Source: Catenaria anguillulae PL171
Taxonomy: Eukaryota > Blastocladiomycota > Blastocladiomycetes > Blastocladiales > Catenariaceae
Assembly (NCBI GenBank): GCA_002102555.1
Contig: MCFL01000002.1
Span: 1 to 64,000 of the forward strand
Reading direction: 5' to 3'
Length of the DNA stretch: 64,000 nt
The notes below the pieces were generated by a model, which saw nothing but the letters and a program-made list of their open reading frames with translations, was not told the origin of the DNA and did not search any database. A program made the translations under genes and the position numbers. Positions 23,404-34,889 of the stretch are shown in pieces. Each line of letters opens with the position of its first letter. Position 1 is the stretch's first letter.

Positions 23404-26400
23404 TCACCCCCTCCCAGCGGTAGCGATACTCTGGAGGTGAAGAACTCTTCCAATCATAAATCAAACCGGCGACCAAGCATGACGCGACGCGTCTTCTTCT
23501 TTGGTTCCGACTCGGGCTCGCCCGCTTTGGTCTTGCCTGGTGTTGGCAACGGACGGTCCTTGGCAGCTTGAGTCGCCCAGTACTTGACAATGATTTCCTC
23601 AGTATCAAACTGCGACGCGTGTTCCCATGTAGCGTCCTCGAGTGGGTAGCCTGCCCACTTGATCAAGTATGAGTACGACTTGTCCTTGCACACACGGTGG
23701 TCCAACAACTTTTCGACCACAAACGACTCGGCGGAAATGTTGCCTTCCAGAGAAACCAAACGCAGCTGGTCGGCGGGAGCGCGCTGTGCTACAATGTCAC
23801 CAGTGCGATCCCTGAGCAGGTATGCGCCGCCAGCATTCCGCCGAACCACCGTGTACGGGCCCTCAAACTTGGGCTCCATGTTGCTTCCCTTGACAACGAC
23901 CTTGCGCATGACGAGCGCGCCTGGTGGGAATTCCTCGTGCACAATCCGATGCGACTTGATGAACTGCTCATATGCCCTCTTGGAGTAATGCTGTGAGCGC
24001 TCAGCAACGGCGGGCCAAACAACACGGGCCATGTGCTCAGCCAAGCGGCCCAACTCGTCAAAGGTGACGGGTTTCTTTGCGTCCGGCCAGGATGACGCGG
24101 ACGGCGGGACTGGTGCGCGCGCAAACATGAGCGAGAATGGCGTTGATCCATGGCAACGGTGCACGGTCTGGTTGTACCAAAATTGGACAGCCTTGAGGCG
24201 GTCAGGCCACTCAGGGACATTGCCCTTGACCTCGGCAAAGAGCTTGGTCTTGATGGTCCGGACAAGACGCTCGGCGGCGCCATTGGCCTTTGCGTTGTAT
24301 GCCGTAATCTTGCGGTGTTCAAAGCCCAATTTGGAGGACAAGTGGGCAATTACCGCGTTGTCAAACTCGCCGCCATTGTCTGATTGGATGATGGCGGGAA
24401 TCCCAAAGTCACAGCAGAGCTTGTACAAACGGTCACCGACCTCCTCGGCACGCTTGGACTTGAGCGGGTACAGCCACGCGAAACGGGTGGCAATGTCAAT
24501 GACGAGCAAAGCGTAGTTGAAACCATCCGGAGTCATGTTGCACGTGAACAGGTCGATCGCGAGATGATCCATGGGCAGTGCGGCGTGAATCATTTGCGGC
24601 GGGTGGTAGCCGCGGGTCCGGACTGTGTGCCGCTGACAATCGATGCATTGCTGGGCATAGTTGCGGCAGTCGCGGAGCATGTTTGGCCAGTACTTGCCAT
24701 CGTGAATGAGCCGTGACTTGAGCGCAAGTCCCGACGCATGACCGTGAGCATGGGCAGACGTAAGGGCGGCTTGGCGCTCCTCAACCGGGGTGATCGGTCC
24801 GTCATGTTGCCCGTCAAGCACGTCGGTGAGCTGTGGCTGTTGGTTTGCGTCGACGGCAGCCAGGACGAGATCGGCGTACTCGTTGCAAAATGCTGGGCGA
24901 ATGGGGCCGAGCTTGATTGGCAATGCTTCGTGCGCGAATGCTTCCCTGGCAAGGATTTGCTGCAACATCCCAGACGCTCCCTCGGACCAGTCGAGTGGCT
25001 CGACAAACTCGGCGGCAAGCGAGTAATCCGCTTTGCTTCCACGCGCTTCTTGCGCATCCAACATGGTGTCCATGGCTTTCGCCTCCCGACGAGTCTCCTC
25101 GGGCGACTTGTTGTCCCAAATGATCGACTCCGCCAGCAGGGCGGCCACTTGGTCGACTTGCATGTCGACAGGCTCCAAACCCTCTTGCTCCTTATCATCA
25201 ATCTCCATCAAATCCTCGTTGACCTCCTCGGCAATGGCCGAAACAAACTCTTGAACCTGCTCGTCGAGCGATTGTGCCTGAGCCCCACCCCTCCCGAGCT
25301 TGCGTCCACCCGAATCGGAGACTAGTGAATGTCGAAACGGGTCTTGAAGTCGCTGTACGCGGCCGGGCCGTCCGTGGGTACTGGATAAAGGCGTGACAAG
25401 CAATCGGGCAGGACATTGAGGATGCCGGGGATGTGCACAACATCAAACGGCAACTCGAGCAACTTGTCGAGCCAGTTTTCGAGCATGGGCGTGAGCTTGG
25501 GCTGCGAAAAAATGTGTTGGAGCGCCTCGTGGTCTGTGAAAAGGGTGAACCGGCGACCCGAAACAAAGTAACGGAACTTATCGAGCGCGAAAATGATGGC
25601 ACGGAGCTCTTTGCGGGTGGCAGAGTAGTTGCGCTCCGACTTAGAGAGGGCCCTCGAGGCCATGGTGATGTACCTGGGTTCGTCACGCGATCCCTGGAAC
25701 AATACAGCGCCAACGCCCACATTGGAGGCGTCCGTGGCGACAAAGAATGGCTCGTCCCACTTGGGTGCATGCAGCACTGGCGGTGATGCAATCATGTGCT
25801 TGAGCGTGTTGAACGCATCCTCGCACTCGACCGTCCAGTCGTCGTCTGTGATAACGGTCGCGAATCGCAAAGCGTCAAGTGGAGCGGCGACTGTGGCCAT
25901 GTTGATCATAAAGTGCCGCAGGTAATTGACTGTTCCAAGGAGCGACTGCACCTGCTTGCCAGTCGTGGGGCGTTCCAAACCCTGGATGTCAATGATCTTG
26001 GCCGGCGCAGGGCGAATCGCGCCGTTGCCGATGACATGGCCAAGGTAATGGATCTCGGGACGGTACCAGTGGCACTTGGACGGTTTGATGCGGAGGTTGA
26101 ACTGGTTGAGGCGGTGCATGACTTCAATCAAATGAATCGTGTGCTCCTCGACCGACATGCTGAAAATGACAAGATCGTCAATGTACACGCGCACGTAGGG
26201 CAAGTCGGCAAAGATGGACTGCATGACCCGCTGGAATTGCGACGACAATGCCTTGAGGCCGAATGGCGCCCGCTTGAAGCGGTACTGCACACCTTGCCAT
26301 TTGAAGCAAAGGTACTTGCGCGAGCGGCGAGAAACGCGGAATTGGTGGAACGACGCATAAAGATCAATGGACGAAAACACCTTGGCGGCGCATGCCTCGT

Positions 26401-29400
26401 CGAGGTGGTCAAAGATGAGCGGAAGAGCGTGCGAGTCGTCGGGAGTAATGTTGTTGATGACACGCGGGTCCAGGCAAACGCGATAGCCAGTGTGGTTACC
26501 CCGCGCGTCCTTCTTCTCTACCACCACCAAATTCAAATTCCACGGCGACTCAAACTCGTTACGCTCAATCACATCCTCATCCACCCACGTGCCCACCTGC
26601 CCTTCCACGACAACCTTCTTTTCGTGCGTGAATTGGCGCTCCCGCTCATGGACGGGGCGTTCTTTGCCCGGTAGAATGTCGACATCGACCGTGGACAGCG
26701 GGTGGGTGCACGCATTGCCCTTTGGAATGGACGCGTTCTCGTCGATTAGGCGCTGGACGTCGTCCGGGAGCGCTGCGATGAGCGATGGTTGATCCTCAGG
26801 GAAGAGTGCAGGTCGCTCGTCAATCTCAGGATCGAGACGCGGCTGCCTGCCCTGCTTGGGATCTAAGCTTTCAACGCTGATACCGAGCGTGTGGAGCGTG
26901 GTGTTGCCAATGAGAGGCGGAATGTTGATATCCAAATCGTAAATGCCAAAGCGACAAACGACGGATCGACCGTTGAAGCGAAGGAGCGTATCGACAATGC
27001 CGAGGCATGGCGACAGGCCGCCGATCCCACGGATGGCCATGGGCTCGGGCGGCGGTCGAACGTGGTTGCGGAAATGGTTGGCATATTGCTTTGGGAGTAC
27101 ATTGCGGTCACTGCCCGTGTCCAAGCGACACGTGAGTGTGGTCGGGGTGAGTGCCTTGAATTGTAAACGGCCGGTCGACGCATGGAGCTGATCATGCAGC
27201 TCAGAGTCGGGTGGACAGTTGAGGCGCGGGCCCGAACGGCGGACTGCAATCACTGGCGACAGCTCGGCATTCACCTCAATTCGCTTTGGTGAAGCAGAAC
27301 GAGTATCATGTGCAACAATTGGTGTATTATCTTGCAACAACACGTTCACAGGCGGATCAGCAGCCGAGGGCTTGCGCTGGTCAGCCGGCGGATTGCCCGA
27401 TACCACTGCACAAATGTCCTGCGACTCAACCAATTGGTCCTTGAGCTCGTCGTGGTTTGCTGGCAGCTTGCCCGATACCACTCGACAAAAACTCTGTGCG
27501 TTGCAAGAGTGCCAATAGGGGACGTCAGCTTTTGTCCGTATGACAATCGCGGGTGCAATGGTGTTGCACGTACATTCAATTGCATCATGCATGGTCTTGT
27601 CAGCGGTGGCAACCGAATTGGACGTGCCAGCCAAGACCCGGTCAAATTCCGTTCCACGCTGCTCCTCACCGCCATCCAAGGATGACGGATCAGGCAAGGG
27701 TGAGGTTTGACCAGCCCTGACCGGGTTCCTGTTGCCAACAGCCTCCTCCAAAGCACTCTGCACCGGCACCTCGTCTCCCCCTTCACAGACCCAAACAATG
27801 CGGCGGCCAACAGAGACTGCGTTCCTCTTGATCCTGGCCAATACCTCGGCATCCAAATGATCCGAGAAACCTCGCGCAAATGATGGGGACAAGTGTGCCC
27901 ACGAGCAAAGGAACGCACCGGCCACTGTGGCCATTCGTACACCCTCAAAATCATGATCGCTTACCATGGCGTCCATGAATGCCTTGATACGGCGCATGTA
28001 CTCGAGCGGCTCGGACAGCTCGGCCTTCTCAAACTTGGCCATGAGGCCATCAAGGAATGCGGCGCCGGTGCCCTCGTCGATGATCTTGGCCAATGAGCCA
28101 AAGTCGTGCTCGTTTTCGGGCAAGGCCAAACGAGCGTCGCCAAACACTCAGCCAAACTTGTTGTAGGCTGTTATCTTGTTGCACTTGACAGTCGGATGGT
28201 TGGGAATTTCCGACACGTCTAGATCCGAGGCCATGGAGCAGGCCGCACAATCATGCTCGATGAAACGAATGCGCATTTGCTGGGCTTCGGCCTTGGTTGG
28301 TGAGCGTGGCGTTGCTGCACCACGGCCCTGCCTGCGCTTCTTGCTGGGCGGCACGGAGAATTGCTCGTCAGCGGCATCCTCGCTTGCGCGCTTGTTGCCA
28401 GCATTGGCCGACGCATTGTCGGCGGCGGATCCGGCATTGCCAGCCTCAAGCACCAACACGTCGCGGGGCGAGCTGAGTTTGCTGCTGCGCCTTGCTGCTG
28501 ATGGCCATGATCGGCCGCGCTACTTGTGTGCCCGTTCTGCGCAGTGTACTTGTTGGTGTAGCCGCCACGGTAACCACCGCGATGCCCACCACGGTATCCG
28601 CCACCACGGGATGATGAGCCTGAATGGTTTTGCGAACCATCCTTGGCGCTCTGCGTCTGCGCACCATCCTTGTTGTCGGTCGGCGACTTGCTCGAGCTCG
28701 TGGTGCTCGACTTGGCATTGTTTTGTACTTTGGGGTAGAACCCGATCGGTGTGCCAATGAGGTGGCGGAACATGGAAGGTTCGATGCGCGGGAATACGCG
28801 GTTGTTGAGTTCGCGGAGCACAGTGCGGATGTCCGTCGAGGTGTTGTCGGCCGCCTCAAACCAAGTGGTCTTGACCTCGGTCGGCCAGATCGAGGCAATG
28901 ACGCCAATGACAATATTCTTGACAATGGGCGAGCGCCAAAGGGGGTTGTCCTCACGATGCGTGCCTCGGGGCAAGTACACGAGCAATGCCAGTGAAACAG
29001 CGATGATGTAGTCGGCGACCGTTTTGCCCTCCACCGGCAACACATCCTGGAACGCCATCCGTTGCGCATGGCGCTTGGGCCAGTCGAGAGTGTCCAACAG
29101 GCGGCGGAACAGCTCGCCCTCATCCAAATCATTCGGAAAACGTGAAATGTCGGCGCGGGCGCACTCGGAGAAGTACCGAATGCTGCGCTTGAGATTGGCC
29201 ACCATCGTGTCTTGGTGGTTACCCGCCCGCAAACGCAATTGTGCCACCAACTCAGCGACCGTCTCGGCTCGCTCAAAGGTCATGCGGGCGAGCGCCGAGG
29301 GAATCGATTGACCAGCTGGAATATACACCAGCGGGTTGTTGGTTGCCTCTTTGTCGGCATCCTTGTTAGGCGGCGCAGCAAATGGGTCGCGGGCTTTGCC

Positions 29401-29927
29401 TTTGGCGGCGAGCTGCTCAAGGATCGGAGCAAGCTTGTCGAGGTACTTCTGGTAGCGTGAGACTCCTCGCTCCAAGGGTTTGATGCGGGCATCCACATCG
29501 ATCGTGGGGTCCGCTTCGTAGTCGCGCTCAAGTTGGTCTTGCTGCTCCTCTAGTTGCTGTTGCTGCCTGGCATAGTATTGCTTGGCCCGCAGCAGGACCG
29601 TTGAGTTGGGCGTCACCAGTTCGGTGTTGGTGAGCTTAATGGCTTGGCGCTCGAAGAAGCGCTCGCTGGCAGCGTCGCCCGCCGATTGCAGCCATTCAAG
29701 GATGGCGTGGGGCTCAAGGGCACTGATAGCGTCGATTTGCTGATCCGTCAGGTCGGCCATTGCTGTTTGAAAGTGCAGCGTCGAGCGAGACGAAAGTGTG
29801 GTTGGATTTGTGGCCGATGAAATGAGTCAGCAATGAGTGGAGCTAAGCGACGATGGATGGGGCTAAGCGACGACGGCCAGGTTGTTGTGTGCTGGGATAT
29901 TCTGTTGGCAGAACTTGATGAAAAAAA

Positions 29928-30136
29928 TGTTGGCGTGCTTGCATAGGTAAGACTAGAAGGTCATCAAGCACGGGTAGTATATACTAAACGACCCAGAATT
30001 ATCTGGAGAGCTAACCATGGGTTGGTGCCCAACTGCTGGGTCATGGATCACAAACACAAACACACAACAACTCGATACTCATCACATGCACACACGTGAA
30101 CGACATACACATACACTCTCCTACACAACCCCAACA
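29928..30136 (-). repeat. Gy1b LTR (5' copy)
   Basis: This 209-bp repeat appears identical to 23195-23403 and is followed by the second CAAGC. Confidence 0.93.
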
Positions 30137-30722
30137 CAAGCAACAAATCGTGCAGCGGTGACGGGTGGCGTAGCGCAATTGCTTCGGCATCGGGGAGGCC
30201 CAGGAACATTGGAATTATCTGCACGGCAACTGCCGAGTCTGAAAAGACCCGCACACGCGATCCAATAGGGAGTTTGTCAATGATTGCAATAACCGCAGCA
30301 ACCTCGGGGCGCGATGAGCTGGTCAGAGCGGGTGGTAGTCGACCAAAGAGCTCCAGATCGAGCTGGGGGCAGTGGGCGCCTAGGCCCATGGAGGCATCGG
30401 CCGTGTCTGTAGCGGGCTGCAGTGAACCATCGGTCCAGCAGTCAAGGATCATGTCACGGTGCAACGTGAGCGGCTGAGTGACATTGGCGATAGGTGGAAC
30501 CGAGTAAGCTGAGCTTGGACATTGGATGCCGTCATCGCTGTTGCTGTCATCGCTGTCGACATCCATGTCATTGTGCACGTGTCCTGGGAAGAAGCTGGAC
30601 ATGTACGGGCAATGCTCGGGCAGCTCGTGGTCGGGTGCCAAGATAACATACACATCCACACCGTCGCGACGCGCCGTGAGAGTCTTGGCCGAGATGGGGC
30701 GCGTGTACGCGAGCGGGATGGT

Positions 30723-30739
30723 GGTACTGGTTCTGCATT
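30723..30739 (+). repeat. LINE-c target-site duplication, right
   Basis: This is an exact copy of 21651-21667. Gy2 RT coding sequence resumes here. Confidence 0.92.
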
Positions 30740-33591
30740 GACCCACGATACCTCAACACTCACACGCCTGATGACCCTCACCCGCTACCGCGCATTCGCG
30801 AGCACATTGCTGAGACGGCGGGGGCATCCGTCTTCACATGCTTGGACCTTTTGGCGTCGTTTCATCAATTCTCGGTTGCCCGCAAAGACCGCCACAAGCT
30901 CTGCTTTCTCTGGCGCGGCGTCCAGTATCAGTTCAAGCGTGGGCCGTTTGGCCTCAAGGCGCTCTCTGCGCAGTTCCAGCGAGTCATGGCTGACATATTC
31001 AAGGACCTTCCGTTTGTCCGGGTATATGTGGATGCCATCATCATCTTCTCCTCGTCCATTGAGCAACATCATGCGCACCTTGAAGCTGTCTTCGAGAAGC
31101 TCAATGAGAACAACCTCAAGATCACTCTTGGCAAGTGCCACTTCTACCGCACCTCAGTCCACTACCTTGGTGTCATTGTCTCGGCTGACGGCGTCAGGCC
31201 CTCGCCAGCGCACGTCATGCAGATCCAGCAATGGCCAGAACCAGACTCTGGCAAGGACGTGATGCGCTTCCTCGGCCTCGTGAACTACTTACACAACTTC
31301 CTCCCGCTTCTTGCGGAGGTGGCGGCGCCGCTGGATGCACTACGCAGCGCCAAGAAGATCAACTGGGCGGATCCTGATCAATGGACGCCAGAATGTGCAG
31401 CTGCGTGGGCAGCGATTCAGGAACTCATCCTGTCTGCACCGATGCTTGCACGCCCAGTCTGGGACAAACCCTTCCACGTTGCAACGGACGCCTCCAGCGT
31501 GGGAATCGGCGCTGTGCTGTTCCAAGGCACGCGGGATAGCCCTCGATACATAGCCTTCCTGTCTCGCGCACTCAGCGCGTCGGAGCGCCGCTACAGCGCA
31601 ACGAAACGTGAGCTGCTCGCCATCATCTTTGCAATCCGGCGCTTCCGCTACTACCTCGCATGCCGACACTTCACGCTCTTCACAGACCACATGGCTCTCA
31701 CGCATTTGTTCACACAGCGGGATCTGAACCCAATGATGGAGACATGGATTGATGACCTTCTTGACGTCCATTTCACGCCGCTTCATCTGCCGGGCATGGA
31801 GAATGTGTTGCCCGACATCCTGTCGCGACTGTACCACCAGTCACCGCTGCCGGACGGCTTCAAGGACAGGCTTGGGCATCTTCCGGCCCTCTCACCGGAC
31901 CCGGAGGCTGCTGACTGGCGGCCAACAGCGGAGGAAGACTCGGACTCGCTCACCGATGGCGAGCTGGGAGGGGGTGAATCACGCCAAACCCGCCAGCAAC
32001 GTTTGGAAACGCTCATGTCAGTGCTTGGCGAAAACCAGCCCATCAGCGACGGCACCAGCCCAAGCAGCACATCGCCCACGTTCCTCCATGATCGAACCAT
32101 TGAATCATTGTGCACCTTTCACGCGCAAATGGAACAGAGCACCCATGCTCACTCTCATGGTCCGCTCAGTGATCAAGGAACCTTCAATGGTCCACAACCC
32201 GAGCCAGTGCCGAAATCATTGCTTGAGCACTCACCGCTGACAGCAGAGGACGTACCAACGATGCACCTGGTACCAACAGGCGACAGGCCGGCGACCCTCG
32301 AACAAGCTCACAACATTGGGCATTTTGGTGCCAATGCCATGGTCCGAGCAATCCAGCGCTCAGGGCGAAACTGGCCAGGCCTCAAGCAAGACTGCATCGA
32401 CCATGTCCGGGGCTGCCACGCATGCATGCGGTACACGGTCGAGAAGCACGGATTTCACCCAATGCGCACAATCACGGCCGCACTACCCATGGACCATCTC
32501 GCAATCGACACCATGGACATGCCGCTCACTGCCGATGGATACTGCAAGGTAACGGTAGTCATTGACATTTGCACTCGCTTTGCATGGCTCATCCCGTCGA
32601 GGGCTGCATCCGCCAAAGAGACAGCAAGGGCAATCTGGGGCATCTTCACCCAATTCGGCTTCCCGCGCATTTTGCAATCAGACAATGGTACTGAATTCAT
32701 CAATGCCACCTGCCATCTCCTTCTCGAGAGAGCCGGGATTGAGCACAGGCGCATCTCGCCATACCACCCACAAGGCAATGGTGCAGCGGAATGCATGGTC
32801 CGCACCACCAAGACCATGCTGGCGTCCATGCTTGATGGCAAACTATCAGAGTGGACCTCATCTATTCTAGCCGCGCAATATGCCTACAACACCAAAATCC
32901 ACGAACGCCATGGATCAACCCCATTTAGCCTCATGTTTGCGCGTCCTCCAAATCCACTGCGGGGCAGTGACGAGGACACCGACTCGCCTCAGCGTCCGCT
33001 GTCAGCACGCGAGCTTGAGGCGCGACTTAAGCTCATGACCGAAGTTGTCTTCCCTGCTGTCGGCGCACGCACACTCATTCAAGCACGGCGGGCACATGAA
33101 CGGTTCTACAAAGCGAACAAGATTGTCCAAGACGACCTTCCACCTGGCGCGATGGTCATGGCTCGGACCCAAGACCGCACAAAGAAATTCGACCCACGGT
33201 TCGAGGGCCCGTACATGATTGTACGGCGCAACCGTGGAGGGGCGTATGTCGTTTGAGACGCAACTGGGACCATCTTGTCCCGACGCTACCCAGTGGATCA
33301 CCTCCGCCTCATTTCCCACAAAGGTATCATCTCTGAAGAATCCTTTGTTGTGGAACGCGTTCTTGACCACCGCAAGGGCCGATCAGGCCGCGAGTATCTT
33401 GTCAAGTGGGAGGGCTTCCCCGAATCAGACAACTCATGGGAACCTCTGGACCACTTCGACACTTGCAAATGCATCTCTGACTACCACCACCGCGCTCTTG
33501 CAAACAAGCGCAACACCCCCTCACACGCATCAGAGCAATCAGCAGCTCCACGCCGCAAGCGGTCCCGCCTTCAATAGGCTGGAGGGGGTGA

Positions 33592-33844
33592 TGTTGCGTG
33601 CGGCCCGCTCTGATGGGTCGGTGGAGTCACAAGTGGGTCAAGGCGCGACGAGGCGACAGATCAGGTGATGCTCAGGTGAGCTGAGATGCTGACTCCTTCA
33701 TGTTGTGTCTCCCACTAATGTTCCCAATGGCCTGTTGGCGGCAAGCAAGAAGGGCTCCCTCTCTGCTTGTCGCTTGCAGCCAATGTATTGCAATACAACG
33801 GTTCTGCAAGACTTTCCACAGACCTCTCAAACCCTCCCAACACA
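33592..33844 (+). repeat. Gy2 right LTR (253 bp)
   Basis: It matches 18607-18859 with about one difference seen, follows a purine-rich tract and is followed by CAGAT. Confidence 0.9.
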
Positions 33845-33849
33845 CAGAT

Positions 33850-34735
33850 CGCCTTCATTGAATTTGACGGATTGGGTGGCGGTCGTGCCATCACGGTTGA
33901 CAACAACCGCCTCCGTGAATTTTCGATTGTATTGTGGCAGGCGGGCAACAAGGAGGTCCGCGAAGCCATGCTCCAAGACGGAGGACGTCTCGTCATCAGC
34001 AGTGCACGAGCCCAGGTTTACCCGGCCGGTATCAAGCTCTGCTACTCATGTGGTGAACCGGACCACATTCAAACCCGGTGTGCGGCGAGGAAGGAGTGGA
34101 AGGAGAGACAAGAGGCGCAGAAACAGCAAGCTGCACAAAGGCAGGGCGCAAGCCCTGACAGAGCGCGGGTGGTCAACGGCCAAATATACGCTTCCGCAGC
34201 TGGGGGTGGGTTGACAGGTCGTGTTGCTGCTGGACAGGAGGAGGATCGCCGTGTGGCCGAGTTGGAGGCCGAGAACGCCGCACTCAGGAAAGAGAACGAG
34301 CAGCTCAAGTCTACAATTGGCAGATTGGAAGCAACGGTGGAAGGTTTGAAGGGCAGCGAACGCCGGGTCGATGCGCAGATGCAAGAGCAAAACCAGCTTA
34401 TTGGATCGCTTTTGTCGGTGGTCGAATCGCTAGCCAAGGGCGACAATGGCGCGGCCATGGAGGCGGCAGTTGCCATTCGGAAGAACATGGAGGCGACTAC
34501 ACAGGCCAAGAGGACGGAGGAGACGAGATGGAGGTCGATCAAGAACCAGTGGCCAGGCGGCGGCCACAAACCCAGCCGCACGAGGACATTTCACAGTCAC
34601 CAACGGATCGAGGCAGGAACAAGCGCCAGAAGACAATCGACACGACGGGCGACAAGCAAGCAGAGACGAGCAAGGTTGACAGGGAAAGAACGCCCATGCC
34701 AACAACAGACTCTGCAAGAGCCCACCGCCCGCTGA
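33850..34735 (+). CDS. LINE-d ORF1, C-terminal part (zinc knuckle and coiled coil)
   Basis: This continues ORF1 beyond Gy2. It has a CCHC knuckle (CYSCGEPDHIQTRC, near 34.04-34.08 kb), a basic and Gln-rich segment, and a strong heptad region (VAELEAENAALRKENEQLKS, about 34.25-34.33 kb) that should form a coiled coil. A basic tail ends at the stop at 34735. The layout of knuckle then coiled coil matches the half-LINE ORF1 at 3623-4816. It is cut off from its N-terminus by the Gypsy insertion and so is not expected to be made as one protein. Confidence 0.75.
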
Positions 34736-34889
34736 CAGCCTCAGACTGAGCCAAGCCTGGCAGCGGCGCACAAAACGCAGGAACTGACAGCCCCAACCTG
34801 CAATGATACCAACGACACCCACGACTACAGCCAGCCAAGGACAAAACCACGCTTGGGCGATTCATTTTCATTCAAGACAACCCACAAGT

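Larger units (their letters stand above)
23195..30136 (-). mobile_element. Gypsy/chromovirus Gy1b, near-complete young copy
   Basis: This 6942-bp sister of Gy1a in reverse orientation has 209-bp LTRs and the TSD CAAGC (23190-23194 and 30137-30141), inside LINE-c. Parts are gag (about 28.2-29.8 kb), protease, RT and RNase H in one long open frame (25.3-28.1 kb), and integrase plus chromodomain (23.45-25.4 kb). Its proteins differ from those of Gy1a at only scattered residues and the LTRs look identical, so it is probably among the youngest insertions in the window. It looks close to whole, with about one or two breaks. Confidence 0.92.
21668..30722 (-). mobile_element. LINE-c, 5'-truncated, carrying Gypsy Gy1b
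   Basis: This minus-strand LINE has about 2.1 kb of its own sequence. The truncated 5' end at 30722 lies just upstream of RNase H (LDCWTDGS near 30.44 kb). After Gy1b come the rest of RNase H (23.19 kb downward), a zinc finger (CVLCGALDNQRHWFRC near 22.71 kb), the ORF2 end and a 3' UTR ending GGTAGTGATTT plus about A13. That terminus is similar to, but distinct from, the LINE-b terminus, so it is another subfamily. A 17-bp TSD shows that it inserted into the RT region of Gy2. Confidence 0.88.
18607..33844 (+). mobile_element. Gypsy/chromovirus Gy2, interrupted by LINE-c
   Basis: This LTR element has 253-bp LTRs and the TSD CAGAT. Parts are gag with an Arg/Ser-rich basic tail (about 19.0-20.4 kb), protease (LDTGSN near 21.0 kb), the start of RT (to 21.67 kb), then LINE-c, then the rest of RT with RNase H (30.74-31.85 kb), integrase (32.3-33.2 kb) and a chromodomain (about 33.35-33.5 kb). 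It is a different family from Gy1, although the LTR ends and the GGAGGGGGTGATG tract before the right LTR are alike. The LTRs differ at about one site, so it is young. Its own frames carry a few breaks besides the LINE insertion. Confidence 0.88.
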
